This document shows positions 11,549 through 19,991 of a DNA stretch of 64,000 bases, in pieces. Positions within the stretch are counted from its first letter, which is position 1, and the number at the start of each line of letters is the position of its first letter. A program made the position numbers and the translations under genes. The stretch covers positions 1-64,000 of the forward strand of contig NZ_JAMQHN010000019.1 of the NCBI RefSeq assembly GCF_025993755.1, written 5' to 3'. Under the pieces are notes generated by a model that worked only from the letters and a program-made list of their open reading frames with translations, searched no databases and had not been told where the DNA came from. This DNA comes from Thermomonas sp. GTDB lineage: Bacteria > Pseudomonadota > Gammaproteobacteria > Xanthomonadales > Xanthomonadaceae.

Positions 11549-12988
11549 CTACAGCAGCGGCGCCAGCAGGCGCGCCAGGGCTTCAGGCAGGCGCCGGGTG
11601 AGCAGGGGCTGGGCGCGGTCGACGCGCACGGGTGCCGCGGTGGCGATCTCCCCCTCGAGCAGGGTGGAAAGCTTTTCGGCGAAGACCGCGTCGTCGATCA
11701 GCATCGAGGCTTCGAAATTGAGCCGGAAACTGCGTTGGTCGAAATTGGCGCTGCCGACGATGGCGAGGTGGTCGTCCACCAGCAGCGCCTTGCTGTGCAG
11801 CATGCGCGGGCCGTATTCGTAAACCTTGACGCCGGCATCCAGCAGCGCGTCGTAGTACGAGCGCACGCACCAGGTCACCAGCCGGCTGTCGCTCATTTTC
11901 GGCACCAGCAGGCGCACGTCGAGGCCGCCCAGCGCCGATGAGGTCAGTGCCATCATTGCCGCTTCGCCGGGGACGAAATACGGGGTGGCCAGCCAGACCC
12001 GCGACTCGGCGGCATGAATGGCGTGGACGTGCAGGCGATGGATGGCTTCCCACGGCGAGTCCGGACCGGAGGCGAGGAGCTGGACGCGCGCGGCACCGTC
12101 GCAGGCTTTCGGCATGGCGCAGGCGAGCTCTTGGATGAACTCGCGGCGGCCGGTCGCATAGACCCAGTCGTCGATGAACAGATCCTGCAGCTTGCGGACG
12201 ATCTCGCCTTCCATCCGCAGATGAAGGTCGCGGTAGGCATCGGGACGCACCCGCGGGTCTTCCTCGTCGGTCAGGTTGATGCCGCCGATGAAGCCGACCG
12301 CGCCGTCGACGATCGCCAGCTTGCGGTGGGTGCGCAAATTGACCCACGGACGTCGCCAGGGCACCCAGATCCGGCCCGGGTGGAACCAGGCCAGCTCGCC
12401 GCCGGCATCGCGCAGCGGACGGAAGAAACCGGATCGGGCCCGGCTGGAACCGACCGCGTCCAGCAGCAGGCGCACGGCAACCCCGGCTCTGGCGCGTTCG
12501 GCGAGCGCGGCGACGATCGCCTGGCCGGTGCGGTCCGGTTCGAGGATGTAGTACTCGAGGTGCACGTGGTGGCGCGCGCGCGCAATTGCATCGAGCAGCG
12601 CCGGATATTTTTCGCAACCATCCACCAGCAGCTCGGTGTTGCAGGCGGTGGTGGGCGCGTAGCCGGACGTGTTCTTTGCCAAGGTGCGCAGTTCCAGTGC
12701 GACCGGTGTCGGTGCGGGATCCGGTTCCGGCAGGCCGGCGCGGATCCGGCGGCGAGCGCGGTGCCGGGTCAGCCGCGGCGGTCCGAACACGTAGTAGATG
12801 AAAAATCCGAGATAGGGCAGAACCGCCAGGCTGATCAGCCAGCTCAAGGTGGCGGCCGGCTCACGCTTTTGCAGCACGATCCAGACGCCCAGCCCCAGCA
12901 GGTACAGCATCCAGCCGGCGGCCAGCCAGGCGCGCACGTGGGGAATTCCCTGCATCGCATTCCACAGTTGCAGCAGCACGAGCTCCAT
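11549..12988 (-). CDS. cls: Cardiolipin synthase (phospholipase D family)
   Basis: A 479-residue ClsA-type enzyme that makes cardiolipin from phosphatidylglycerol at the inner membrane. There are two N-terminal membrane helices (WMLYLLGLGVWIVLQ and LSWLISLAVLPYLGFFIYYVFG). Two HKD catalytic motifs follow: HRKLAIVDGAVGFIGGINL and HSKALLVDDHLAIVGSANFDQRS. The length matches the family. The start ATG at 12988 precedes the first membrane helix. No close upstream gene exists on this strand (a 162-base gap to the SLC13 gene with nothing recognisable), so it probably has its own promoter. Confidence 0.93.
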   Translation of the reverse strand: MELVLLQLWNAMQGIPHVRAWLAAGWMLYLLGLGVWIVLQKREPAATLSWLISLAVLPYLGFFIYYVFGPPRLTRHRARRRIRAGLPEPDPAPTPVALELRTLAKNTSGYAPTTACNTELLVDGCEKYPALLDAIARARHHVHLEYYILEPDRTGQAIVAALAERARAGVAVRLLLDAVGSSRARSGFFRPLRDAGGELAWFHPGRIWVPWRRPWVNLRTHRKLAIVDGAVGFIGGINLTDEEDPRVRPDAYRDLHLRMEGEIVRKLQDLFIDDWVYATGRREFIQELACAMPKACDGAARVQLLASGPDSPWEAIHRLHVHAIHAAESRVWLATPYFVPGEAAMMALTSSALGGLDVRLLVPKMSDSRLVTWCVRSYYDALLDAGVKVYEYGPRMLHSKALLVDDHLAIVGSANFDQRSFRLNFEASMLIDDAVFAEKLSTLLEGEIATAAPVRVDRAQPLLTRRLPEALARLLAPLL

Positions 12989-13150
12989 CCGCCGGCCTCA
13001 GCGGCACGCCTGCGGAAGCGGGGCCGCGACCGGTGCGAACGTCGGGATGGGGAAGCCTTCGGACATGGGTCGATCTCGGGCGTGGCGCACTCACGACTGT
13101 CCGGACTTTTCCGTGCCGGCGCAAGCGCCGCGGAATACCGGTGCGAAAAT

Positions 13151-14965
13151 TCAGCCGAACGGCAGCAGCGGGCCGTGCATCCACAGCCAGCGCGACATCC
13201 AGGCACTGATCAGCCCGGTGAGCACCGTCAGCGGCAATCCGATCCGCATGAAATCGGAGAAACGGTATTGGCCGGGACCGAGGATGAGCAGGTTGCCGTG
13301 ATGGCCGATCGGGGTCAGGAAGGCCACCACCGCACCGAGCGCGGTGCACACCACGAACGGCGCCGGCGGCAACCCCAGCGCCTGTGCCATCGCGATCGAA
13401 ATCGGGCCGAGCAGGGCGGTGGTGGCGGCATCGCTCATCACCTGGGTCAGCAGGGCCGCCAGCGTGAACACCACCAGCAGGATGGCCAGAGGGGGCCAGT
13501 GGGCGATGACGTGGGTCAGGCCGCCGGCCAGCAGTGCCGCGGTGCCGGTTTGTTCCATCGCGATCCCGAGCGGAATCACGCCGGCGATCATCACGAAGAT
13601 GCGGGCGTCGATGCTGCGGTAGGCCTGTTCGACGTCGATGCAGCGGGTGACGACCATGGCCAGGGCGCCGAACAGGAACGCCAGCTGCGGCGGCAGCCAC
13701 TCGGTGACGGCCGCGAGGATGGTGGCGCCGAGGATGATCAACGCCAGCGGCGCGCGCAGGCGGCGTTTGGCCTCGCCGGCAAAAGGCACCAGCAGCAGGA
13801 AGCCGTGGTGCGTGGCCAGGTCGGCGAAGTGCGATGGCGTGCCCCACAGCACCAGCAGGTCGCCCTCGCGCAGGCGCGCGTCGGACAGGCGCTCGGCCAT
13901 CTGCTCGCCGCGCCGCCACAATCCGGCGATGACGGTATGGAAGCGACGCGCGAAATCGAGTTCGCGGATGCTGTGGCCGATGAACTCCGAACCTGGCGCC
14001 ACCACCGCCTGCACCAGCTGGGCGTGGCCGGCCTCGCTGTCGGCCAGGCCGCCGAAGCGGGCGATGGCGTTGAGATCCAGGCCGGGATCGTCGTGCAGCG
14101 ACAGCAGTTCGTCGGCGGCGGCTTCCACCAGCAGGATGTCGCCGCCCAGCAGGGGGCTGTTGCTGCCCAGGTCGTCGCGGCGCTTGCCGTCGCGCAACCA
14201 GCCCACCAGGCGAAAGCGCTGGCCCAGCGCCTTTTCCAGATCCGAGAAGGGACGCGTGCACCAGTGGCCTTCCCGCACCACCGCCAGCTCGGTGCGATAG
14301 CGGTCCAGCCGCAGGTAGGCATCGTCGATCTGCTGGCCGCTGCGCTTGGGCAGCAGCCAGCGGGTGAGCAGCATGTAGGCGGTGCTCATCAGCACCAGCG
14401 CGATGCCGATCGGGGTGATCGAGAAAATCCCCAGCCCGGGCTCGCCGGTGCGCTGCAGCATGTCGTTGGCGAGCAGGAAGGCGGGCGCGCTGAACAGGGT
14501 CAAGGTGGTGCCGATCGAGGCCGCCAGCGACATCGGCATCAACAGGCGCGAGGCCGGCAAGTGGCGGTTGCGGGCGTGTCGCAGCAACAGCGGCAGCATC
14601 ATTGCCGTCACCATGACGTGGTGGGTGAAGGCGGCGAGCAGGGCTACCAACGGCATCACCACCGCGATCGTGCGGCTTTCCGAATTGCCCGAGGCGCGTT
14701 CGATCCAGCGGCCGATCCGCTCGCTGATGCCGGTGGTGCCCAAGGCGCCGGAGATCACGAACACCGCGGCGACGATGATCGCCGGTTCGCTGGAGAACCC
14801 CGACAGCGCCTGGTCGCCGTTGAGCAATCCTGTCAGCACCAGCGCGCACAGGATCAGCAGCGCCGTCACGTCGATGCGCAACTTTTCGGTGATGAACAGG
14901 TACAGGCCGCCGATCAGGATCAGCCCGAACAGGAGTTGCGACCAGAGGGCGGGATTGAGCAGCAC
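13151..14965 (-). CDS. SLC13/DASS-family permease with two RCK_C domains
   Basis: A 604-residue transporter with two halves of membrane helices flanking a soluble loop (about residues 215-385) that has the look of two TrkA-C/RCK_C ligand-sensing domains (for example VVREGHWCTRPFSDLEKALG and VVAPGSEFIGHSIRELDF). The family-typical motif LSGFSSEPAIIVAAVFVISGAL is near residue 55 and the second-half helix-pair motif is TALLGPISIAMAQALG. Such proteins move dicarboxylates, sulfate or citrate with Na+; the substrate cannot be read from sequence. The start is a GTG at 14965, 30 bases after fbp, so they may share a transcript. Confidence 0.85.
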   Translation of the reverse strand: MLLNPALWSQLLFGLILIGGLYLFITEKLRIDVTALLILCALVLTGLLNGDQALSGFSSEPAIIVAAVFVISGALGTTGISERIGRWIERASGNSESRTIAVVMPLVALLAAFTHHVMVTAMMLPLLLRHARNRHLPASRLLMPMSLAASIGTTLTLFSAPAFLLANDMLQRTGEPGLGIFSITPIGIALVLMSTAYMLLTRWLLPKRSGQQIDDAYLRLDRYRTELAVVREGHWCTRPFSDLEKALGQRFRLVGWLRDGKRRDDLGSNSPLLGGDILLVEAAADELLSLHDDPGLDLNAIARFGGLADSEAGHAQLVQAVVAPGSEFIGHSIRELDFARRFHTVIAGLWRRGEQMAERLSDARLREGDLLVLWGTPSHFADLATHHGFLLLVPFAGEAKRRLRAPLALIILGATILAAVTEWLPPQLAFLFGALAMVVTRCIDVEQAYRSIDARIFVMIAGVIPLGIAMEQTGTAALLAGGLTHVIAHWPPLAILLVVFTLAALLTQVMSDAATTALLGPISIAMAQALGLPPAPFVVCTALGAVVAFLTPIGHHGNLLILGPGQYRFSDFMRIGLPLTVLTGLISAWMSRWLWMHGPLLPFG

Positions 14966-14995
14966 GAACGCCGGAACGCGACAGGTGCCGGACCG

Positions 14996-16036
14996 TCAGG
15001 CCAGGCGGGCGTCGAAATCGCGGTGGTAGCCCACGGCGGCTTCCACCTCGTGGCGGGAGCCGAGGAAGACCGGCACCCGCTGGTGCAACTGGCTCGGCTG
15101 GACTTCCAGCATCCGCACCCGGCCGGTGCTGGCCGCGCCGCCGGCCTGTTCGACCAGGAAGCTCATGGGATTGGCTTCATACATCAGCCGCAGTTTGCCG
15201 CCCTTGGCCGCGCACTTGCTGTCCAAGGGGTAGCTGAAGATGCCACCGCGGGTGAGGATGCGATGCACGTCGGCAACCATGGAAGCCACCCAGCGCATGT
15301 TGAAGTCCTTGCCGCGCGGGCCCTCCTTGCCCTTGAGCAGGTCGGCGACATAGGCCTGCATCGGCGGTTCCCAGAAGCGCTGGTTGGACATGTTGACCGC
15401 GAATTCCCGGGTTTCCTCGGGAATGCGGATGTCGCGGGAGGTCAGCAGGAAGCTGCCGACTTCGCGGTCGAGGGTGAAGGCATGGGTGCCGTGGCCGACG
15501 GTGAGCACCAGGGTGGTCTGAGGCCCGTAGACGCAGTAGCCGGCGGCCACCTGGGCGGTGCCCGGCTGCAGGAAGTCGGCGTCGGTGGGGTTGCTTACGC
15601 CCTCGGGGCAGCGCAGCACCGAAAAGATGGTCCCGACCGAGACGTTGACGTCGATGTTGGAGCTGCCGTCAAGCGGATCGAACAGCAGCAGGTAGTTGCC
15701 GTGCGGGTAGGTGTCGGGGATCGGCTGGGAGGTGTCCATTTCCTCGGAGGCCAGTCCGGCCAGGTGGCCACCCCAGGCGTTGGCTTCCAGCAGGATCTCG
15801 TTGCTGATGACGTCGAGCTTCTTCTGCGCCTCGCCCTGGATGTTGATGCTGGCGTGGCCCGGAGCTCCGGCTTCGCCCAGCACGCCGCCGAGGGCGCCCT
15901 TGCCCACGGCAACGGAAATCTGCTTGCAGGCGCGCGCGACCACCTCGACCAGCAGCCGCAGTTCGGCGTTGATGTGTCCGGCGCGCTGCGCCTCGATCAG
16001 GAAACGGGTGAGTGCGATGTTGGCGTTGGTCGTCAT
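14996..16036 (-). CDS. fbp: Fructose-1,6-bisphosphatase class 1
   Basis: Gluconeogenic enzyme that hydrolyses fructose 1,6-bisphosphate to fructose 6-phosphate. Diagnostic metal-binding motif [19 protein letters not shown], plus [17 protein letters not shown] near the active site and a C-terminal region consistent with the class. I chose the ATG at 16036 (346 residues, [12 protein letters not shown]) because it has a GGAGG ribosome-binding site and matches family N-termini; a longer frame begins at 16075. The SLC13 permease gene follows closely on the same strand. Confidence 0.95.
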   Translation of the reverse strand: MTTNANIALTRFLIEAQRAGHINAELRLLVEVVARACKQISVAVGKGALGGVLGEAGAPGHASINIQGEAQKKLDVISNEILLEANAWGGHLAGLASEEMDTSQPIPDTYPHGNYLLLFDPLDGSSNIDVNVSVGTIFSVLRCPEGVSNPTDADFLQPGTAQVAAGYCVYGPQTTLVLTVGHGTHAFTLDREVGSFLLTSRDIRIPEETREFAVNMSNQRFWEPPMQAYVADLLKGKEGPRGKDFNMRWVASMVADVHRILTRGGIFSYPLDSKCAAKGGKLRLMYEANPMSFLVEQAGGAASTGRVRMLEVQPSQLHQRVPVFLGSRHEVEAAVGYHRDFDARLA

Positions 16037-16169
16037 GGAGGCCTCCCGGGCGTGGCGTGGGCCATTGTCGCCCAAAGCGCACGCGGAAGGCGCCGTTCAC
16101 ATGCGGTGTTGTGACGGCGAGGCGATGCCGCAGAGGCGTGGCTTCGCCGGCCGATAACCGGATCGTACC

Positions 16170-17060
16170 TCAGACGTCGCCGTCGTCGGGCCAGCCTTCG
16201 CCGGTGCCACGCTGGTAGACGGTGTCGCTGTCCAGCACGCTTCCGGCGGCCAGCAGGGGCTGCTGGGCAACTTGCCGATAGATCGGTGTGAAGTCCGGCC
16301 GGGTGGCCTCGATCAGCTGTTCGTAGCTGTCGATGACGAAATAGGTCTTCTGGTAGCTGTCAATCCGGTAGCGGGTGCGCATGATCCGCTCAAGATCGAA
16401 GGCGATCCGGTTCGGGGAAGCGCTTTCCACGCTGTAAACCGACTCGCCCGCGGAGCTGGCGATGCCGGCGCCGTAGATGCGCATCTGGCCGTGTTCGCGC
16501 ATCAGCCCGAACTCGACCGTGTACCAGTACAGCCGCGCCAGCTGCATCAGCGCGTCCTGGCCAAGCCCGTGCGCCTTGACCCCGCCCTGACCGTAGGCGA
16601 CGAGGTAGTCGGCGAAATCCTTGTCCATCAGCGGCGGAACGTGGCCGAACAGGTCGTGGAACAGGTCGGGTTCGGCGATGTAGTCGATCTGGTCCGGGCG
16701 CCGGATCCACCAGGTGACGGGAAAGCGGCGGTTGGCCAGATGGGTGAAGAAATCCAGTTCCGGCAGCAGGCCCTCGACGCCGATGATCTGCCAACCGGTG
16801 GTATCGCCGAGAATCTTGTTCAGTTCCGAAAACTTCGGGATCCGGTCCGGCGTCATCCGCATGGTGTCCTGCGCACGCAGGAAGGCGTCGCAGGCGCGGC
16901 CCGGCAGCACCTTGCGCTGGCGGGCGTACAGCTGGCGCCAGACGTCGTGGTCGATGTCGCTGTAGTCCTCCCACGGCTGCTCGATGACGGCGGTGGTGTA
17001 AACCGGGACCGAACCACGGTCGGTCTGGATATTTTCGACGCGGCGGGGCTGCGAGTTCAT
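16170..17060 (-). CDS. phhA: Phenylalanine 4-monooxygenase
   Basis: A 296-residue tetrahydrobiopterin-dependent aromatic amino acid hydroxylase that converts phenylalanine to tyrosine. The iron ligands are two histidines in FHDLFGHVPPL and a glutamate in YWYTVEFGL. Other motifs: RRFPVTWWIRRPDQIDYIAEPD and YGAGIASSAGES. The ATG at 17060 (MNSQPRR) is preferred to an upstream in-frame ATG at 17117. It is divergent from an Lrp/AsnC regulator, the usual partner for amino-acid catabolic genes, across an intergenic region with two palindromes. The enzyme needs a pterin cofactor; two folE genes lie in this window. Confidence 0.95.
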   Translation of the reverse strand: MNSQPRRVENIQTDRGSVPVYTTAVIEQPWEDYSDIDHDVWRQLYARQRKVLPGRACDAFLRAQDTMRMTPDRIPKFSELNKILGDTTGWQIIGVEGLLPELDFFTHLANRRFPVTWWIRRPDQIDYIAEPDLFHDLFGHVPPLMDKDFADYLVAYGQGGVKAHGLGQDALMQLARLYWYTVEFGLMREHGQMRIYGAGIASSAGESVYSVESASPNRIAFDLERIMRTRYRIDSYQKTYFVIDSYEQLIEATRPDFTPIYRQVAQQPLLAAGSVLDSDTVYQRGTGEGWPDDGDV

Positions 17061-17112
17061 GGCGTGGGCCTTTGGAAGACGGACTGCACCCGCCAGCATA
17101 GACGCATGATGG

Positions 17113-17167
17113 CGCAAGTTGCGTGTGAAATTGCTCGAATCGCGGCTATTAGCGCAATATCATTGCG
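17113..17167. promoter_or_regulatory. Twin palindromes, candidate Lrp-type operators between phhA and its regulator
   Basis: Two related palindromes sit in the AT-rich divergent region: CGCAA-G-TTGCG (17113-17123) and CGCAAT-ATC-ATTGCG (17153-17167). Their centres, 17118 and 17160, are 42 bases apart, close to four helical turns, so both would face the same side of the DNA, as expected for an Lrp/AsnC octamer. This placement suggests control of phhA and autoregulation of the adjacent regulator. The first palindrome also falls within the 5' end of the longer phhA frame, another reason for preferring the later phhA start. Confidence 0.55.
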
Positions 17168-17191
17168 TCAATACCTAAATACGGGGTTGAA

Positions 17192-17668
17192 ATGTCCGCT
17201 GCCGAGCTGGATCGCACCGATTTGCTGCTCCTTGCGCTGTTGCAGCGCGACGGTCGCCAGACCAATGCCGAGCTGGCGGAACAGGTGCACCTGTCGGCTT
17301 CGGCCTGCCTGCGCCGGGTGCAGCGGCTGGAGCGCGAGGGCGTGATCGTCGGCTACCGCGCCGAGGTGGATCCGGAACGGCTGGGACTGGGTCTGCAGGC
17401 GTTCGTGCGGGTGCAGTTGAAAAGCCATGACGCCAGACGCGTCGACGCGTTCGCGCGTCAGGTGAACCGCTGGCCCGAGGTCGTGGCCTGCCATGCGCTG
17501 ACCGGCGACATGGATTACCTGCTGCATGTCGTCGTTGGCGGGCTGGAACACTTCTCCCGCTTCCTGCTCGACCAGCTGCTGGCGCAGGGCGACGTGGGCG
17601 ACGTCAACTCCAGCTTCGTCCTGCGCACGGTCAAGCGCGCCCGCGCCCTAGGGATGCCGCCGGCGTAG
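17192..17668 (+). CDS. Lrp/AsnC-family transcriptional regulator
   Basis: A 158-residue regulator: N-terminal winged helix-turn-helix (LDRTDLLLLALLQRDGRQ, then LAEQVHLSASACLRRVQRLE) and a C-terminal RAM ligand-binding/oligomerisation domain (VVACHALTGDMDYLLHVV). These proteins form dimers to hexadecamers and respond to amino acids. It is divergent from phhA, so control of phenylalanine hydroxylation in response to an aromatic amino acid is the natural inference. It converges on the Rieske-FAD reductase gene 21 bases downstream. Confidence 0.9.
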   Translation: MSAAELDRTDLLLLALLQRDGRQTNAELAEQVHLSASACLRRVQRLEREGVIVGYRAEVDPERLGLGLQAFVRVQLKSHDARRVDAFARQVNRWPEVVACHALTGDMDYLLHVVVGGLEHFSRFLLDQLLAQGDVGDVNSSFVLRTVKRARALGMPPA

Positions 17669-17677
17669 GCCGGCGGC
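17656..17677. terminator. Hairpin between convergent genes, possible terminator
   Basis: A perfect 9-bp stem (17656-17664 with 17669-17677) with a four-base loop covers the stop codon of the Lrp-family gene and lies just past the end of the convergent Rieske-FAD reductase gene. There is no T tract on either side, so intrinsic termination is doubtful; it may only protect 3' ends. Confidence 0.35.
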
Positions 17678-17689
17678 CCGCAATTGGCG

Positions 17690-19189
17690 TCACTGCAGCT
17701 GCGATTGCAGCTCCAGCAGCTGGCGGTCGCGCCCGATCGCCGCGGCGGCCACCAGTGCACCATCCTTGTAGTAGCGGGCGAGGCAGTCGTTGTCCGCGGG
17801 CGAGCCGTCCACCTGCACCTTGTTCCAGCCGCGGCCGTGGCCGAGGTAGCGCAGGTCGGTGCCGTAGTGGTGGGTCCAGAAGAACGGCGGATCGTCGAAG
17901 GCGCGGGCGTCGCCCATCAGGTTGTCGGCCACGCACTGGCCCATGCGCTCGGCATGGACCCAGTGCTCGACGCGCGCACGGCCGCCGCCGTGCGGATAGC
18001 TGGCGACATCGCCGGCCGCGTAGATGCCCTCGGCCGAAGTGCGCAGGAAAGGGTCGACCAGGATGCCGTTTTCCACCGACAGTCCGGCCGCCTGCGCCAG
18101 CGCGGTGCGCGGCTTGACGCCGACGCCGACCAGCACCACGTCGGCGGCAATCGTGCTGCCGTCGGCCAGGGACAGCGTCTTTCCGTCGAATGACTGGACG
18201 CCGGCCTCCAGATGGAATTGCACGCCCTGGTCCCGATGTCGCTGGAGCAGGTTACGGGCCAGCTCCTCGCCGACGATGCGCGACAGCGGCAGGGCCTCGG
18301 GCGCGATCACGTGCACCTCCAGCCCGCGCGAACGCAGCGCGCCGGCGGCTTCCAGCCCGATGAAACCGGCGCCGACGAGGGCAACCGAGCGGGCGTGTTC
18401 GATGCCGGCCAGCAGCGCGCGCGAGTCGGCCTGCGAGCGCAGCGAATAGACGTTGGTCCCGTCGAAGCCGGGCAGCGGCAGCCGATTGGGCTCCGAGCCG
18501 GTGGCCAGCAGCAAGGCGTCGTAATCGAAATGCTCACCGCTGGCGGTGGTCACCCGCCGCGCGGCCGGATCGATGGCCGTCACCCTGCAATTCAGGCGCA
18601 GATCGATGCGTTGTTCGGAATAGAACTCGGGCGCCTGCAGCGGAATCCACTCTTCGTCGGCGGTGCCGGCAAGATAGTCTTTCGACAGGTTGGGCCGATC
18701 GCAGGGCGGATCGCCGTCGGCGCTGAGCACGGTGATGCTGTCCGCGAAGCCGCGTTCGCGCAGCCGCTGGACGCAGGCGAAGCCGGCCGCACCGCCGCCG
18801 ATGACGAGCACGCGGTCCGGAACCGATGCGACCGGAGCCGGAGTCGGAGCCGGCAACGGATCCTGGGCGCCGCGCACGAAGGCCCTGTCGCCCTCGATCT
18901 CGACTTTCCAGCAGGCCAGCGGCGCGAACGCCGGGGCCTTCAGCGCCTGGCCGGTGCGCAGGCTAAAGCAGGCGTGATGCCAGGGGCAGCGAATTTCATC
19001 GCCGACCCGCAGTCCTTCGGCCAGGGGGCCGCCGTAGTGGGTGCAACTGCCCGAAACCGCATGCAATCGACCGTCCACGCGCGCCAGCAGGACGGCCGCG
19101 TCGCCGACATGGCCGCGCACGACGCCGGTCTCGGGAATGTCGGTCAAGGCAATGCCTTGGCTGAAATCAGTATCGGTAAGTGCGGACAC
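17690..19189 (-). CDS. Rieske [2Fe-2S]-FAD pyridine-nucleotide disulfide-type reductase
   Basis: A 499-residue fusion. The N-terminal Rieske domain has CTHYGG and CPWHH ligands (Cys49, His51, Cys68, His71). A glutathione-reductase-fold oxidoreductase follows, with an FAD motif (VLVIGGGAAGFACVQRLRE, near residue 120) and an NAD(P) motif (VALVGAGFIGLEAAGALR, near 255). The late motif GIYAAGDVA binds flavin. Architecture matches AIF-like ferredoxin/rubredoxin reductases; the electron acceptor is unknown. I chose the GTG at 19189, with a GGAGG ribosome-binding site, because upstream frame sequence is non-coding and holds the promoter. It is read from a GGAACC-N16-CATCC promoter identical in form to that of the divergent folE-ECF operon. 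Confidence 0.9.
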   Translation of the reverse strand: MSALTDTDFSQGIALTDIPETGVVRGHVGDAAVLLARVDGRLHAVSGSCTHYGGPLAEGLRVGDEIRCPWHHACFSLRTGQALKAPAFAPLACWKVEIEGDRAFVRGAQDPLPAPTPAPVASVPDRVLVIGGGAAGFACVQRLRERGFADSITVLSADGDPPCDRPNLSKDYLAGTADEEWIPLQAPEFYSEQRIDLRLNCRVTAIDPAARRVTTASGEHFDYDALLLATGSEPNRLPLPGFDGTNVYSLRSQADSRALLAGIEHARSVALVGAGFIGLEAAGALRSRGLEVHVIAPEALPLSRIVGEELARNLLQRHRDQGVQFHLEAGVQSFDGKTLSLADGSTIAADVVLVGVGVKPRTALAQAAGLSVENGILVDPFLRTSAEGIYAAGDVASYPHGGGRARVEHWVHAERMGQCVADNLMGDARAFDDPPFFWTHHYGTDLRYLGHGRGWNKVQVDGSPADNDCLARYYKDGALVAAAAIGRDRQLLELQSQLQ

Positions 19190-19235
19190 GGGGCCCTCCG
19201 GATGCGATGTCGAAGTTCGAGGATGCACACGACAG

Positions 19236-19262
19236 GGATGCACTCGACGTGAAAACGGTTCC
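19236..19262 (-). promoter_or_regulatory. ECF-type promoter of the Rieske-FAD reductase gene
   Basis: Read on the minus strand: -35 GGAACC (19262-19257), a 16-base spacer that opens with a T tract, then CATCC (19240-19236). The predicted start is some 40 bases before the GTG at 19189. The elements and spacing are the same as those of the promoter reading towards folE. A spare TGCATCC (19226-19220 region) lies downstream without a matching -35. Confidence 0.65.
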
Positions 19263-19283
19263 CCGGAAGGATTTTTCGAGACG

Positions 19284-19310
19284 GGAACCTTTTTTGCGCG
19301 GGATGCATCC
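19284..19310 (+). promoter_or_regulatory. ECF-type promoter of the folE-ECF sigma operon
   Basis: -35 GGAACC (19284-19289), a 16-base spacer beginning with six T, then CATCC (19306-19310). GGAAC -35 boxes followed by T tracts are typical of ECF sigma factors. The predicted start is about 25 bases before the ATG of folE. Its -35 and that of the divergent promoter together make an inverted repeat (GGTTCCC...GGGAACC) that superficially resembles a terminator. Confidence 0.65.
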
Positions 19311-19340
19311 GCCGCAGTGAGACCAAGAAAGGACGCCACG

Positions 19341-19991
19341 ATGCTCGAACAAGCTCTGCACTGCGTGACCCCGATCGCCCGCGCCGCTTTCGAAGATACC
19401 GGGAGCGGTCCGGAATCGCGTCCCAGCCGCGCCGAGGCCGAGGCGGCGGTGCGCACCCTGATCCGCTGGGCCGGCGACAACCCGGCGCGCGAGGGCTTGC
19501 GCGACACCCCGGCGCGGGTGGCGCGCGCGTACGAAGAGTGGTTCGGCGGCTACGCCATGGACCCGGTGAAGATCCTCGGCCGCCGCTTCGAGCGCTCCGG
19601 CTACGACGACATCGTGCTGCTGCGCGACATCCCGCTGCGCTCGACCTGCGAGCACCACATGGCGCCGATCACCGGCTCCGTCCACGTCGCCTACCTGCCG
19701 GGCGAGGAGGTGGTGGGCCTGTCCAAGCTGGCGCGGCTGGTGGACGCCTTCGGTCGCCGCCTGCAGATCCAGGAGCGGCTGACGGTGGAGATCGCCGACG
19801 CCCTGCAGCGCGAGCTGCAGCCGCGCGGCGTGGCGGTGGTGGTGCGCGCCAGCCACGGCTGCATGACCAGCCGCGGAGTGAACATGCACGGCGGGGCGAT
19901 GGTCACCCGCCGCCTGCTCGGCGCCTTCGGAACCGAGCCGTACCGCAGCGATATCCTCGAGCTTCTGGCGGACGATCGAGGCCCACGATGA
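19341..19991 (+). CDS. folE: GTP cyclohydrolase I, ECF-linked paralogue
   Basis: A 216-residue enzyme that converts GTP to 7,8-dihydroneopterin triphosphate, the first step of folate and pterin synthesis. Zinc ligands Cys and His in [10 protein letters not shown] and the second Cys in HGCMTSRG are all present, so it should be active. It has an N-terminal extension of about 30 residues compared with the second copy at 33.5 kb. The start ATG at 19341 follows AAGGA and a predicted ECF promoter. Its stop overlaps the start of the sigma factor gene (ATGA), implying translational coupling. A stress-induced supply of pterin or folate is a plausible role. Confidence 0.92.
   Translation: MLEQALHCVTPIARAAFEDTGSGPESRPSRAEAEAAVRTLIRWAGDNPAREGLRDTPARVARAYEEWFGGYAMDPVKILGRRFERSGYDDIVLLRDIPLRSTCEHHMAPITGSVHVAYLPGEEVVGLSKLARLVDAFGRRLQIQERLTVEIADALQRELQPRGVAVVVRASHGCMTSRGVNMHGGAMVTRRLLGAFGTEPYRSDILELLADDRGPR

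Noticed and set aside
12014..16114. Plus-strand open frame of nearly 1,370 codons across the cardiolipin synthase, SLC13 and fbp genes
   Set aside because: All three genes on the opposite strand have clear motifs; the long frame is composed of repetitive Gln/Gly/Arg/His text without domains.
19257..19295. Inverted repeat with T tract taken as a rho-independent terminator or attenuator
   Set aside because: The arms are better explained as two divergent -35 boxes: each has CATCC at exactly 16 bases and lies in front of a gene rather than behind one.
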